DNA of 64,000 nucleotides. It comes from Ruminococcus sp. (GTDB taxonomy: Bacteria > Bacillota > Clostridia > Oscillospirales > Ruminococcaceae). The notes under the pieces are model-generated. The model was not told the origin of the DNA. It ran no database searches and saw only the letters and a list, made by a program, of their open reading frames with translations. Location of the stretch: the NCBI GenBank assembly GCA_017623515.1, contig JAGAOV010000008.1:1-64000 (forward strand), given 5' to 3'. Below, in pieces: positions 8,775 to 17,581 of this stretch; position 1 is the first letter of the stretch; each line of letters begins with the position of its first letter. A program made the position numbers and the translations under genes.

Positions 8775-9079
8775 ATTGCGTATACTCCTTTTTTTCCATA
8801 TAAAAAAATTATACGTGCAGCTGTCAAGGCTGCATCGCTGTACGGCGTGATGATATAGCCGCCGTATGCAATGCGTCTGCATTCTATTAAGTTTTAAAGA
8901 TACAGTACGGGCTGTGTTAAAACAGTTTTGGGTGCTTCGTCTCAGCACATTGTCCTGTGCCACGGGATCAAGCCCCGAGGACTGTTTTTCAGGCCCTGTG
9001 TGCATTGCATGACGCTTGTGCGCCACGGAAGGTTCAGCCGTCGCATGGCATGTTACGCCCTGCGTGCCGATTACCGTAC
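8775..9079 (-). ncRNA. Long structured 5' leader, candidate cis-regulatory RNA
   Basis: From the promoter at 9086-9114 to the start codon is about 300 nt without a plausible coding frame. On the minus strand AAACAGT closes with ACTGTTT around a ~55-nt domain containing several short hairpins. Further down TACGGCG pairs with CGCCGTA. Just before the ribosome site TGCAGC pairs with GCTGCA and is followed by seven T residues, like an attenuator. I could not match it to a named riboswitch class. Confidence 0.5.
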
Positions 9080-9085
9080 ATAGGT

Positions 9086-9114
9086 ATTATATCATATCCA
9101 AAGCCAAATTGCAA
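9086..9114 (-). promoter_or_regulatory. SigA-type promoter for the lysozyme-like dockerin gene
   Basis: On the minus strand: TTGCAA (9109-9114), 17-base spacer, TATAAT (9086-9091). Confidence 0.75.
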
Positions 9115-9308
9115 GGTTTCTAACCGACGCTTTCGCTTTATTCGGAAAAACTGTACAATTTTTAATGTTAATTTTCTCCGTATTGTGCATATGGCACAGA
9201 AGTTGTGGAGTATCTCAGTGCCAAAAATGAACTATTTACATCAGCAAAGTTTCGGAATATTTTCTGGACGAAGTTTCAAGGAAAAATCACATGACTTTTT
9301 TTCTATAG

Positions 9309-9338
9309 TTGACATATACTGTCAGAATGTGTTATAAT
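9309..9338 (+). promoter_or_regulatory. SigA-type promoter for the secreted two-repeat protein
   Basis: TTGACA (9309-9314), 18-base spacer, TATAAT (9333-9338). The transcript would have a ~60-nt leader with a small hairpin (CTGC/GCAG) before the GAAAGGGTG ribosome site. The ~190 bases between this and the divergent promoter show nothing further. Confidence 0.75.
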
Positions 9339-9404
9339 TACAATGGGGTAAGACGTGAAACTCCTGCTTTTAAGCAGAAAACACCGACGAAAGGGTGAAA
9401 ATAC

Positions 9405-10331
9405 ATGAAAAAAGCAACAGGACGAATTATAGCCGTACTTTCCACAGCTGCGGTATTCTGCACCATGACCGGAACAGCCGCACTATCTGCTGGTGCTTAT
9501 TATAGCGACTATTCTACATTCGATATTATTGATTCCGACAAATTCTTCTATAAGATTATCGTTCCAAATGTACAGGACGATGATGGATATTCCGTATATG
9601 ATGAAATGATGGATATTATCACAAGAGGTATAACCGCCTCTGTTTCTAATGGCATTTACGGATATGGAGGCAGACCATCTCTAAAAAATGGTACTTCCGT
9701 TCCCGATGAACTTATTCAGGGTACTGGTATTACAGTTTGCGGTACTATCACCTCAAGTTCAAAGCTTGCCGCTGTTACTGTAGCTGTTTACGACATCAGC
9801 AACAATTTTGTTATGGGTGAAACAGTTTATCCAGCTGCAAAATCATATGATATAGGCGAGCTTGATAAATATATGGTATTCAATGAACTTCCCAAGGGTA
9901 CATATTCATATCAGGTAATTGCTGCCGATTCTGTAAGTGATAACCACATACTCACACAGCAAACATTCAGAGTTGTTTCAGAATACGGTGAAACAGTTTC
10001 CGGCGGATATGGCAGCGGAGGTGCTACTCTCACGGGCGGCACTGAAATACCTGAAAGCATTACCTCAGGTCAGGGGCTGGCGGTAAGAGGGCTGATAAAG
10101 TCCGTTTCTTCAAAGCTTGCTGCTGTTACTGTCGGCGTTTACGATAAGAATAATAAGCGTGTTTACAGCAAAACAGTTTATCCGGCGGCTATGTCATACG
10201 ATCTCAGTAATCTTGATAAATATATACTCTTCAACCAGCTTCCGCCCGGTCTCTATTCTTATCAGGTTGTTGCTGCCAATGCTCAGGATACAAGCATTAT
10301 CCTCTCCAACCAGACATTCAGGGTAAACTAA
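9405..10331 (+). CDS. Secreted protein with two tandem homologous domains, function unknown
   Basis: A 308-residue protein with a signal peptide (about 1-28). After a short unique segment it carries two copies of a ~95-residue beta-rich unit: the first about 95-195, the second about 205-308. Both contain SKLAAVTV, VYD, TVYPAA, SYD, LDKY, FN, LP, YSYQV, AA and QTFRV in the same order, so they arose by duplication. I do not recognise the family and no catalytic motif is evident; the repeats look like a binding or structural module. The gene has its own promoter and terminator and is divergent from the lysozyme-like dockerin gene. Confidence 0.75.
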   Translation: MKKATGRIIAVLSTAAVFCTMTGTAALSAGAYYSDYSTFDIIDSDKFFYKIIVPNVQDDDGYSVYDEMMDIITRGITASVSNGIYGYGGRPSLKNGTSVPDELIQGTGITVCGTITSSSKLAAVTVAVYDISNNFVMGETVYPAAKSYDIGELDKYMVFNELPKGTYSYQVIAADSVSDNHILTQQTFRVVSEYGETVSGGYGSGGATLTGGTEIPESITSGQGLAVRGLIKSVSSKLAAVTVGVYDKNNKRVYSKTVYPAAMSYDLSNLDKYILFNQLPPGLYSYQVVAANAQDTSIILSNQTFRVN

Positions 10332-10348
10332 AAAACAAATAATCTTAC

Positions 10349-10389
10349 AGAGCTGATGCAGCGTCAATTATATTGCATCAGCTCTTTTT
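10349..10389 (+). terminator. Intrinsic terminator of the two-repeat protein gene
   Basis: AGAGCTGATGCA (10349-10360) pairs with TGCATCAGCTCT (10374-10385), followed by a T-run. Confidence 0.85.
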
Positions 10390-10390
10390 A

Positions 10391-10591
10391 GGCTCTATAC
10401 TAGGGAGTGTTGACACTAAAATAATACGCAGATTTTCGAGCAGAAATTTCATGCAGACAAGGCGAAAAGGTGCAGGCAGGCTGTCGCCTGTCAAACCTTT
10501 TCAACGCAGGATGCGTAAAATTTTGCCGAAAAGATGCGTTGTTAGGCTTAGTGTCAACACGACCTAAAAATTGTGGAAACCGAATAGAGCC
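10391..10591. mobile_element. ISL3-type terminal-repeat pair carrying a nested insertion
   Basis: GGCTCTATAC (10391-10400) and GAATAGAGCC (10582-10591) are inverted copies with one mismatch and look like ISL3-family ends, which typically begin GGCTCT. Between them lies the palindromic unit at 10401-10563. The transposase remnant begins just to the right. Confidence 0.5.
10401..10563. repeat. MITE-like palindromic element nested in IS remains
   Basis: The ends share GTGTTGACACTAA (10407-10419) and its exact complement (10548-10560), extended with two mismatches to about 18 bp. Inner segments AAAAGGT and ACCTTTT, and GCAGGC and GCCTGT, continue the palindrome. No coding capacity. Confidence 0.6.
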
Positions 10592-10674
10592 TACAGAAAA
10601 AAAGCAGAGCATATTTGGGCAAAATCTGTTAAAATGGCATTGAAAAGAAACCATAACAGATAGGAGAACCAAAT

Positions 10675-11180
10675 ATGCTCTATACTCATTATACAGAAGA
10701 ATTGCTTGGATCGCAAGAGGTAAAAGTAACAAATATTGAAGAAAAGGAAGGAAGTAAACACATAAGCATTGAAATCGAGCAAAAAAGCTCAGCTGTACCT
10801 GCTGCGGAGAGCAAACAGAAAATCAAAGCGGCAGCAAGTGAAGTTCTTCGTCAGCAATGTGCGGCGTACTTACGCCGATTCTGCGTCTGTCTGGTTCACA
10901 AATGCTACCCAGATAATCGACAAATCCCACTGGATAAGACAAGCAATATGGGCATTTGAAAATGTGCGTAAGAAGGAGCAGAAGAAGCTTGGGGCTAATC
11001 TTAGAAAGTATTCAAATGTTCTAAAAGGCTGCTCGCAAAACGTTCTGACAAGCTTCGTGATGAAGAAAAGCAGCAAGTCAATGTTATGCTATATTATTCT
11101 GTGAATCTCTGCAATACTTAGTATCTCAAGGAAGACTTTCTGAAAATACTGGATTACAAAAATCCCGAAACTGCTTATGA
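10675..11180 (+). pseudogene. Decayed ISL3-family transposase
   Basis: The first frame (10675 on) reads MLYTHYTEELLGSQEVKVTN, the typical ISL3 transposase N-terminus, but the zinc-ribbon cysteines are lost and an internal stretch is missing. A +1 frame (about 10880-11035) then continues with WFTNATQIIDKSHWIRQAIW and AFENVRKKEQKKLG, the ISL3 DDE-domain segment, and a third frame holds a few more transposase-like residues (YLKEDFLKIL). Frameshift, deletion and a missing C-terminus make it inactive. An AGGAG site precedes the first ATG, so it descends from a once intact element. Confidence 0.8.
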
Positions 11181-11181
11181 T

Positions 11182-11218
11182 ACAAAACGGGCAGCTGCAT
11201 TTTTTACAGCTGCCCGTT
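11182..11218 (-). terminator. Intrinsic terminator of the cellobiose phosphorylase gene
   Basis: AACGGGCAGCTG (11186-11197) pairs with CAGCTGCCCGTT (11207-11218); on the minus strand TTTT follows. It lies about 30 bases past the stop. Confidence 0.75.
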
Positions 11219-11247
11219 ATTATATTACGTTACAGAAAGATTCGGGA

Positions 11248-13731
11248 TTAACCCATTACAACCTCAACAGTGTGAACGCCGCCCTCAGGGAATACAGGGA
11301 GAACGTTACCCTCGATAGCATTTCCGTCAACTGTTACAGACTTGATACCCTTGCAAACGTGGTCAGGATTCTGAATCTTGATCTCATATGTAGCACCTCT
11401 GAACTGACGTGTAGCAGACATGCCATCCCAAGCAGACGGAATGGAAGGATTGATCTTGAGACCATCGAAGTCAGGCTGTACACCCAGAATGTACTGAGAA
11501 ATAGCTACCATGTTCCATGCAGCAGTACCAGTCAGCCAGGAGTTCTTGCCCTGACCGAAGTGGTTGCCCGGCTTGCCGATGTCAGAACCAGCGTCCTTAC
11601 CGCCGATCATCTGACCGTATACATACGGTTCAGTCTTGTGAATATCAGATGTTTCCTCGGTAAATGCAGGAGCGATCTTGCTGTAGTACTCAAATGCCTT
11701 GTCACCTCTGCCGGCATAAGCCTCTGCACAGATGATCCAAGCGTTGTTGTGAGTGAAGATACCTGCGTTTTCCTTATATCCACCCGGATATGTGGAAATT
11801 TCGCCGTACTGCGGATAGTACTTTGTGTATGCCGGATTATTGAGAACCAGACCGAAGTCAGTGTTAAGATATTTGTCGATAGCGTTGAGAGTCTTGATGT
11901 CTGCGCCCTCTTCCTTACCGATTTCAGACATAACAGCGAAGCCCTGAGGTTCGATGAAGATCTTGCCTTCTTCGCATTCTTTTGAGCCCATCTTAGCACC
12001 TGTTGAATCATAAGCTCTCAGGAACCAGTCGCCGTCAAATGCGTGTTCCATAACATTCTTCTTCATCTTGTCGATCTCAGCCTGAGCAGCAGCAGCCTCT
12101 TCATCCTTGCCGAGGTGCTTCAGGATAGCAACATAGTTCGGGCCTGCATATGTAAAGAGAGTAGCAACCATTACAGATTCAGCAACCTTGGAATAGCCGC
12201 CTTCAGCAGCAAACTTCGGGTTGGTGTATGTCTGGAAGCTTTCGCCCGGTGTATCTGAATAGCATGAAAGGTTGATACAGTCGTTCCAGTCAGCTCTCAT
12301 TGCCAGCGGCAGACCGTGAGGGCCGAGGTTGTTTACTATCTTGTAGAAGGAAACCTTCAGGTGGTGGAGCATCGGCTGTGCCTTGGATTCATCGTTATCG
12401 AAAGGAACCATTTCATCCAGAATAGCCCAGTCGCCTGTTTCCTTGATATATGCGGAAACGGAAAGGATCATCCACAGCGGATCATCGGAGAAGTCGCCGC
12501 CGATGTCGGAGTTGCCCTTCTTAGTGAGAGGCTGATACTGGTGATAGCAGCCGCCGTCCTCAAGCTGAGTGGAAGCGATGTCAATTATTCTTTCTCTTGC
12601 ACGGTCAGGAATCTGGTGAACGAAGCCGAGAACGTCCTGATTGGAGTCACGGAAGCCCATGCCTCTGCCGATACCGGATTCAAAGTAGGAAGCAGAACGG
12701 GACAGGTTGAATGTAACCATGCACTGATACTGGTTCCAGATATTAACCATACGGTTTACCTTATCATCAGGAGTATCAACATTCAGGATGCTGAGGAGTG
12801 AATCCCATGTAGCCTTCAGCTCTGCGAGGCCAGCCTGAACCTTTTCAGGAGTGTTGTACTTCTCGATCATTTCGAGAGCCTTTACCTTGTTGATAGTCTT
12901 GCCGTCAGCCTCGAACTTCTGGTCTACCGGCATTTCAACATAGCCGAGAATGAATACCAGAGTCTTGGATTCGCCGGGAGCAAGAGTAATTTCCTTATAG
13001 TGAGAAGCGATCGGAGACCAGCCGTCAGCAAAAGAATTAGCAGCCTGTCCAGCCTCAACAGCCTGAGGATTGTGGAAACCATTGTACAGACCGATAAAGG
13101 AATCTCTGTCTGTATCATAGCCGTCGATCTCATCGTTTACTGTGTAGAATGCAAAGTGGTCACGTCTGTCTCTGTATTCTGTCTTGTGGTAGATTGTAGA
13201 GCCGCAAACTTCTACACGGCCTGTAGAGAAGTTTCTCTGGAAGTTTGTGCAGTCATCCTGAGCGTCCCACAGACACCATTCAGCAAATGAGAACAGCTTG
13301 AAGGTCTTAGTCTCTGTGCTTTCATTTGTGAGAACGACCTGCTGAACTTCGCCTGCGTAGTTCTGAGGAACGAAGAATGTAGCCTCAGCCTTCAGACCGT
13401 TCTTCTTACCGGTGATAACGGTATAGCCCATACCGTGACGGCATTCATAGCTGTCCAGTTCTGTCTTAACAGGTGACCAGCCGGGATTCCAGATAGTACC
13501 ATTGTCGTTGATATAGAAATAACGTCCGCCCATATCAATCGGGACATTGTTATAACGATAACGTGTGATTCTGCGGAGACGAGCATCCTTATAAAAGCTG
13601 TAGCCGCCTGCGGTGTTAGAAATCAGTGAGAAGAACTCCTGTGTACCGAGGTAGTTGATCCACGGATAGGGAGTCTTGGGATTCTGAATGACGTATTCTT
13701 TAGCTGCGTCATCAAAGTAACCAAATTTCAT
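11248..13731 (-). CDS. Cellobiose phosphorylase (GH94)
   Basis: An 827-residue cytoplasmic enzyme without a signal peptide. It has the GH94 N-terminal beta-sandwich ([23 protein letters not shown]) and the (alpha/alpha)6 catalytic domain with [12 protein letters not shown] and ADWNDCIN; the second Asp of the latter (about residue 484) is the expected general acid. The family splits cellobiose with phosphate into glucose-1-phosphate and glucose, saving ATP. The length fits cellobiose rather than cellodextrin or chitobiose phosphorylases. An ATG six codons upstream is open, but the AAGGAG site lies between the two and supports 13731. It is divergent from a mutarotase-like gene, and both may process the products of the GH9 and GH74 enzymes in this window. 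Confidence 0.93.
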   Translation of the reverse strand: MKFGYFDDAAKEYVIQNPKTPYPWINYLGTQEFFSLISNTAGGYSFYKDARLRRITRYRYNNVPIDMGGRYFYINDNGTIWNPGWSPVKTELDSYECRHGMGYTVITGKKNGLKAEATFFVPQNYAGEVQQVVLTNESTETKTFKLFSFAEWCLWDAQDDCTNFQRNFSTGRVEVCGSTIYHKTEYRDRRDHFAFYTVNDEIDGYDTDRDSFIGLYNGFHNPQAVEAGQAANSFADGWSPIASHYKEITLAPGESKTLVFILGYVEMPVDQKFEADGKTINKVKALEMIEKYNTPEKVQAGLAELKATWDSLLSILNVDTPDDKVNRMVNIWNQYQCMVTFNLSRSASYFESGIGRGMGFRDSNQDVLGFVHQIPDRARERIIDIASTQLEDGGCYHQYQPLTKKGNSDIGGDFSDDPLWMILSVSAYIKETGDWAILDEMVPFDNDESKAQPMLHHLKVSFYKIVNNLGPHGLPLAMRADWNDCINLSCYSDTPGESFQTYTNPKFAAEGGYSKVAESVMVATLFTYAGPNYVAILKHLGKDEEAAAAQAEIDKMKKNVMEHAFDGDWFLRAYDSTGAKMGSKECEEGKIFIEPQGFAVMSEIGKEEGADIKTLNAIDKYLNTDFGLVLNNPAYTKYYPQYGEISTYPGGYKENAGIFTHNNAWIICAEAYAGRGDKAFEYYSKIAPAFTEETSDIHKTEPYVYGQMIGGKDAGSDIGKPGNHFGQGKNSWLTGTAAWNMVAISQYILGVQPDFDGLKINPSIPSAWDGMSATRQFRGATYEIKIQNPDHVCKGIKSVTVDGNAIEGNVLPVFPEGGVHTVEVVMG

Positions 13732-13790
13732 AGTAGAACTCCTTTTCATTTGTTATATTAGTACAAGACCGGTACTCCGGTATTACTTCC

Positions 13791-13819
13791 ATTATATCAT
13801 ATATCTTCTTCAATAGCAA
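13791..13819 (-). promoter_or_regulatory. SigA-type promoter of the GH94 gene
   Basis: On the minus strand: TTGCTA (13814-13819), 17-base spacer, TATAAT (13791-13796). Confidence 0.65.
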
Positions 13820-14017
13820 CTGTTTTTTAGATTTTTCACAATATTTTTTTTGGAAAAAAATTCCGGAGACACAGGGGACATCATCAGAAACGCATATTGC
13901 CTGTCCCACGCCATATCATATGCTGTAAATCTGCATTTGAGAACCATTGTCAGGGAAGTCTGAAAAAGCCTGCATTCAGGAATCACCCTGAAATCGCATA
14001 ATATCACAAAATATCCA

Positions 14018-14046
14018 TTGCATATGTGCAGAATATATGTTATAAT
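14018..14046 (+). promoter_or_regulatory. SigA-type promoter of the mutarotase-like gene
   Basis: TTGCAT (14018-14023), 17-base spacer, TATAAT (14041-14046). The ~200 bases between this and the divergent GH94 promoter show no further feature. Confidence 0.7.
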
Positions 14047-14087
14047 AACAGGTGAAAAATATTTTCTGTGAAAGGCAGGTTTTTTAT

Positions 14088-15095
14088 ATGACAAAAGCTT
14101 CAATTTTAAACTGGAAGGGCATGCCCGTTGCTGAGCTTAAAGCAGGCGGCTATACCGCAATGATCGCAAATGAAATAGGTTCTAATGTTATCCGTCTTCA
14201 CGACGATGCAAACGGAATTGAATTTTTCCGTTTCACCGAAGATGTCACTCCGGAGATAATCAGCGGCAGTACAGAGGTATGGGGACTCCCTACACTCTAT
14301 CTTCCCAATCGTATGGCAGACGGTGTTCTCCGTACATCCGACGCTGTTTATCAGCTTCCTGTAAATGAAAAAGCACCCTTTAATAATCATATTCATTTTA
14401 TTCTTCAGAAGAGAAACCACCGTCTTACTGAGCTTTCCTGCGACGAGACAAAGGCTTGGGCAAAAACTGAATACATATTCGATGAAAAGGACGAATTCTT
14501 CCAGTATCTTCCCATAAAGTTCAAGGCAGAGTTCTCATTTGTACTTTCCGACAGAGGTCTTGATTACAAGGTTACGTTCACCAATCTTTCAGATGTAATG
14601 ATGCCCATGTCCCTTGCAACTCACACTACTATCAACAGTCCCTTTGCTGATGGCGGAAAACAGGAGGATATTACCATTCAGATGCCCATAAGCGAAAAGT
14701 GGATACTCAATGAACGCTGTCTGCCTACAGGTGAGATACGTCCTCTGGATGATTATGATATGGAATACAAGAACGGTACAAAGTGTCCGGTTCTTACAAA
14801 CATTTCAAACGATATGTACAATGCACTCTCTCAGAAGCTGAACGGTGAGGATTTCTATGGCGTTATCATGATGGACAAGGTTCTTGGCAAGGGAATTGCA
14901 TACGAAGTTTCCGAGGAATACAATTTCTGGATAATGTGGAACGACAGAGGCTTTAATGGTTATTTCTGTCCTGAGCCTATGACAGCAATGATAGACGCAC
15001 CTAATCTTGATATGCCCAGAGAAAAGACAGGCTATTGTGAGATCGCACCGAACGAAACATATTCTGCGTCCCAGAGATTCTATTCATTGGTATAA
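14088..15095 (+). CDS. Aldose 1-epimerase (mutarotase) family protein
   Basis: A 335-residue cytoplasmic protein with the galactose-mutarotase-like beta-supersandwich pattern: N-terminal AMIANEIGSNVIRLHD, a central LPTLYLPNRMADG, NNHIHF, SLATHTTINSPF and a C-terminal acidic segment. The family interconverts alpha and beta anomers of aldoses or acts on sugar phosphates; the exact sugar cannot be read. A GTG twelve codons upstream is open, but the AAAGGCAGG site points to the ATG at 14088. It is divergent from GH94, whose product glucose is a plausible substrate. The stop is one base from the convergent rsmI stop. Confidence 0.75.
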   Translation: MTKASILNWKGMPVAELKAGGYTAMIANEIGSNVIRLHDDANGIEFFRFTEDVTPEIISGSTEVWGLPTLYLPNRMADGVLRTSDAVYQLPVNEKAPFNNHIHFILQKRNHRLTELSCDETKAWAKTEYIFDEKDEFFQYLPIKFKAEFSFVLSDRGLDYKVTFTNLSDVMMPMSLATHTTINSPFADGGKQEDITIQMPISEKWILNERCLPTGEIRPLDDYDMEYKNGTKCPVLTNISNDMYNALSQKLNGEDFYGVIMMDKVLGKGIAYEVSEEYNFWIMWNDRGFNGYFCPEPMTAMIDAPNLDMPREKTGYCEIAPNETYSASQRFYSLV

Positions 15096-15096
15096 A

Positions 15097-15933
15097 TCAT
15101 CCCTGCATAAGCGCAGAGTATATTTCATTGCTTCTCATTCCTGTTTCAGTGGCGGCTTTTTTACATGCCTCACGGTTCTTCATACCTTCTGCCGCATACT
15201 TCTCTGCAAGCTTTACAGCGTCCTCCAGAGTAAATACGTCCTCTGCATCCGCTGATTCCTCTGCGCCTGCAATTACAAGTACATACTCACCTCTCGGCTC
15301 ACGCTCCTCATAAATTTTCAGAGCCTCGCCTATTGAGGTGCGCAGAACCTCTTCATGTATCTTGGTAAGTTCTCTGCAAAGAGATATTCCTCTGTCTGTG
15401 CCGAGAACTTCACCAAGGTCTGTAAGAGTTTTTATAAGCTTATGCGGTGCTTCGTAGAGAACTATCGTTCTAGTTTCTTTTTTAAGACGTTTCAGTCTCT
15501 CCGTGCGTTCCTTTTTCGGAACAGGCAGAAATGCTTCAAAAACAAACTGCCCTGACGCTTGTCCTGCCACAGATATTGCAGTCACAACTGCGCTTGGCCC
15601 AGGAACAACTGTAACCGGAATGCCCATCTCATAGCAAAGCCTTATAAGCGGCTCGCCGGGATCAGATACACATGGCATTCCTGCGTCTGTTACTATTCCG
15701 CAGCTCTCCCCTGCCTGAATTCTTGCAGCGATTCTCTGCGCTCCTGCTTCTCCGCTGTGTTCATGAAAGCTTACCGCAGGAGTGTTTATTTCAAAATGGT
15801 TGAGAAGCTTTCGTGTAACTCTCGTATCCTCTGCGGCTATAAAATCTACCTCTCTGAGCATACGAAGCTGACGGAGTGTAATGTCCTCAAGATTTCCGAT
15901 AGGTGTACCTATTATATAAAGAGTACCGCCCAT
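15097..15933 (-). CDS. rsmI: 16S rRNA (cytidine-1402 2'-O) methyltransferase
   Basis: A 278-residue protein with the RsmI/YraL signature YIIGTPIGNLEDIT at residues 6-19, followed by AEDTRVTRKLLNHF and the TDAGMPCVSDPG motif. RsmI is a tetrapyrrole-methylase-fold enzyme that adds the 2'-O-methyl group at C1402 in the decoding centre. Its start ATG overlaps the stop of the upstream methyltransferase gene by one base (TAATG), so they are coupled. Confidence 0.95.
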   Translation of the reverse strand: MGGTLYIIGTPIGNLEDITLRQLRMLREVDFIAAEDTRVTRKLLNHFEINTPAVSFHEHSGEAGAQRIAARIQAGESCGIVTDAGMPCVSDPGEPLIRLCYEMGIPVTVVPGPSAVVTAISVAGQASGQFVFEAFLPVPKKERTERLKRLKKETRTIVLYEAPHKLIKTLTDLGEVLGTDRGISLCRELTKIHEEVLRTSIGEALKIYEEREPRGEYVLVIAGAEESADAEDVFTLEDAVKLAEKYAAEGMKNREACKKAATETGMRSNEIYSALMQG

Positions 15934-16670
15934 TATTTACCGTCCTCTCTTGCAAATGGTTCATAGAGCTTTCTTATCTCCTCATTATCAACGCCTGCTG
16001 ATGTTTTCACATGAAGCTGAGGCTCTATCTGGAGAAAGGGCTTGCTGCCCTTTTTTCCCTCCAGCAGAAAAAGCCAAGGCGCACTTTCAGGATCTTTTGC
16101 CACGAACCGCAGTCTTTTAGGTTCTATACCGCTTGAACGCATAGCGTCAATACAGTCCGCAAGACGCTCCGGTCTGTTGCATATACAAAGTCTGCCGCCG
16201 AATTTCAGAAGCTTTTTCGCTGCCGCACATACATCATATATATTGCACAGTATCTCATGCCGTGCAATTTTTTGTGCAGTAAGTGAGCTTTCTATTCCGG
16301 CGTTGTACGCTTTATATGGCGGATTGCAGGTAACAAGGTCGCATTTTTCATAGGGAGCACCTCGCCACATCTGTTTGAGGTCGGCAAGAACAGGAGTTAC
16401 ATTTTCCTCTGACAGTCCGCTTTTTTCTATTCCCAGACGGAACTGCCTTATCCCCTGTTCCTGTATCTCCACACCCCATACTCGCTTCGGCGGGTTCTCT
16501 CTCTGCATTATCATCGGGATAATACCGCAGCCTGTGCCAAGATCAGTCACAAGATCCTTTCTTCTCCATCCGGCAAATGACGCAAGCAGAAATGCGTCCG
16601 TGCCAAATCTATGTTCTTCGCTCGAATATACGTAAATGCCGCCGGTCAGCGGCTCGCAGTTAAGTTCCAT
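15933..16670 (-). CDS. tRNA1(Val) (adenine-37 N6)-methyltransferase-like protein
   Basis: A 245-residue Rossmann-fold methyltransferase with the SAM-binding motif TDLGTGCGIIP (residues 42-52) and the N6-adenine motif NPPY (116-119), matching the YfiC/TrmN6 group. Family members modify A37 of tRNA1(Val). YfiC-like genes next to rsmI are a common Firmicutes arrangement (yabB-yazA-rsmI). It begins 11 bases after the HAD phosphatase stop with a modest GAGGA site, so the three genes form an operon. Substrate identity rests on homology only. Confidence 0.85.
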   Translation of the reverse strand: MELNCEPLTGGIYVYSSEEHRFGTDAFLLASFAGWRRKDLVTDLGTGCGIIPMIMQRENPPKRVWGVEIQEQGIRQFRLGIEKSGLSEENVTPVLADLKQMWRGAPYEKCDLVTCNPPYKAYNAGIESSLTAQKIARHEILCNIYDVCAAAKKLLKFGGRLCICNRPERLADCIDAMRSSGIEPKRLRFVAKDPESAPWLFLLEGKKGSKPFLQIEPQLHVKTSAGVDNEEIRKLYEPFAREDGK

Positions 16671-16681
16671 AATTATGTCCT

Positions 16682-17341
16682 CTATATAAGTCGTAATAAG
16701 TCGGATATTTTCTTAACGGTAACAGTAGCAAGGGCGCATATCTGCTGCCATTCCTCCGTAGGCGTTGCCCTGTCGAATACTCCTGCCGTGAAAAAGCCGG
16801 CTTTCTTTGCGGTCATTATACTGTGAAGCGCGTCCTCGGCTACTATTATCTGCCTTTTTCCAAGAGAAAGGCGTTTTGCGCATTCGTAGTATATATACGG
16901 CTCTTTTTTGCCTGAGCCGAATTCCGCTTCCGTTACAAGAAACTGTATTCTGGATGAAAGTCCCAGTCTGTCTATGGCGGCTCTTGCAAGATCAGGATAG
17001 GTTGCCGTGGCAATGCCGTACTTTATGCCCATTCTGTCAAGTCCGTCCAGAAATTCCAGAACGCCCTCTTTAAGCTGAAGCTTATACCGATACTGTTCGG
17101 CTGCCATGCTTTCAACAATGTCTGCTATTTCCTGTACCGTCAGCGGCAGCCCAAACCTGTCTATGAAATACTGTGAGGATTCCTCTATGGTCATCTTCTT
17201 CACAATATTTGATATATCCTCCGGCGGTTCTATGCCGTGGCTTTTCAGAAGTTCACGGTCTATTTCAGACCATACTCCCATCGAATCAAGAAGCGTTCCG
17301 TCAAGATCAAGGATTGCTCCGTGTAATGTGTTTTGTTCCAT
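16682..17341 (-). CDS. HAD-superfamily sugar phosphatase or phosphomutase
   Basis: A 219-residue protein with the HAD nucleophile motif DLDGTLLDSM near the N-terminus, a helical cap insertion, the motif-II segment GIATAT and the distal motif AEDALHSIMTAKKAGF. This architecture fits the beta-phosphoglucomutase/phosphatase subgroup acting on small phosphorylated sugars. The open frame extends 15 codons upstream, but the AGGTG site and the start of homology support ATG 17341. It is the first gene of the operon with the two methyltransferases. Confidence 0.85.
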   Translation of the reverse strand: MEQNTLHGAILDLDGTLLDSMGVWSEIDRELLKSHGIEPPEDISNIVKKMTIEESSQYFIDRFGLPLTVQEIADIVESMAAEQYRYKLQLKEGVLEFLDGLDRMGIKYGIATATYPDLARAAIDRLGLSSRIQFLVTEAEFGSGKKEPYIYYECAKRLSLGKRQIIVAEDALHSIMTAKKAGFFTAGVFDRATPTEEWQQICALATVTVKKISDLLRLI

Positions 17342-17369
17342 TGGGTTCACCTGTGTTATATTATTATGT

Positions 17370-17411
17370 GCGAAGCACACCGCCAAAGGCTCCCCTTAGC
17401 AAGGGGAGATT
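17370..17411. repeat. Palindromic MITE-like repeat, solo arm
   Basis: ACCGCCAAAGGCTCC followed by CCTTAGCAAGGGGAG matches one end of the unit seen at 35271-35441; the rest is missing. Confidence 0.6.
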
Positions 17412-17443
17412 ACATATAATGTCATAAACATAAAAAACCAAAT

Positions 17444-17519
17444 TGTAGGGGACGGCGCCTTCGACGTCCCGTTAATTACATACATCACATGCGGGGCGTC
17501 GAAGGCGCCGCCCCCTACA
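17444..17519. repeat. 76-bp GC-rich palindrome
   Basis: TGTAGGGGACGGCGCC (17444 on) and its near-perfect complement ending GGCGCCGCCCCCTACA (to 17519) give arms of about 28 bp with a ~20-base AT-rich centre. It resembles short palindromic repeats scattered in gut Firmicutes. It lies between the GH13 stop and the HAD gene and could also stop transcription. Confidence 0.7.
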
Positions 17520-17581
17520 TATATGTGTAAATTTAATCAAAAATAATTACAACATACTACAATCACTGATTTTGCTCTGTC

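Noticed and set aside
8775..9026. 84-codon N-terminal extension of the lysozyme-like protein
   Set aside because: It would bury the signal peptide, lacks a ribosome site and coincides with the structured leader.
8775..9079. Leader as a c-di-AMP (ydaO) riboswitch
   Set aside because: The gene type fits, but I could not find the conserved core elements of that class, so it is reported only as unclassified.
10769..11104. Independent 111-codon gene
   Set aside because: It is the frame-shifted continuation of the decayed ISL3 transposase.
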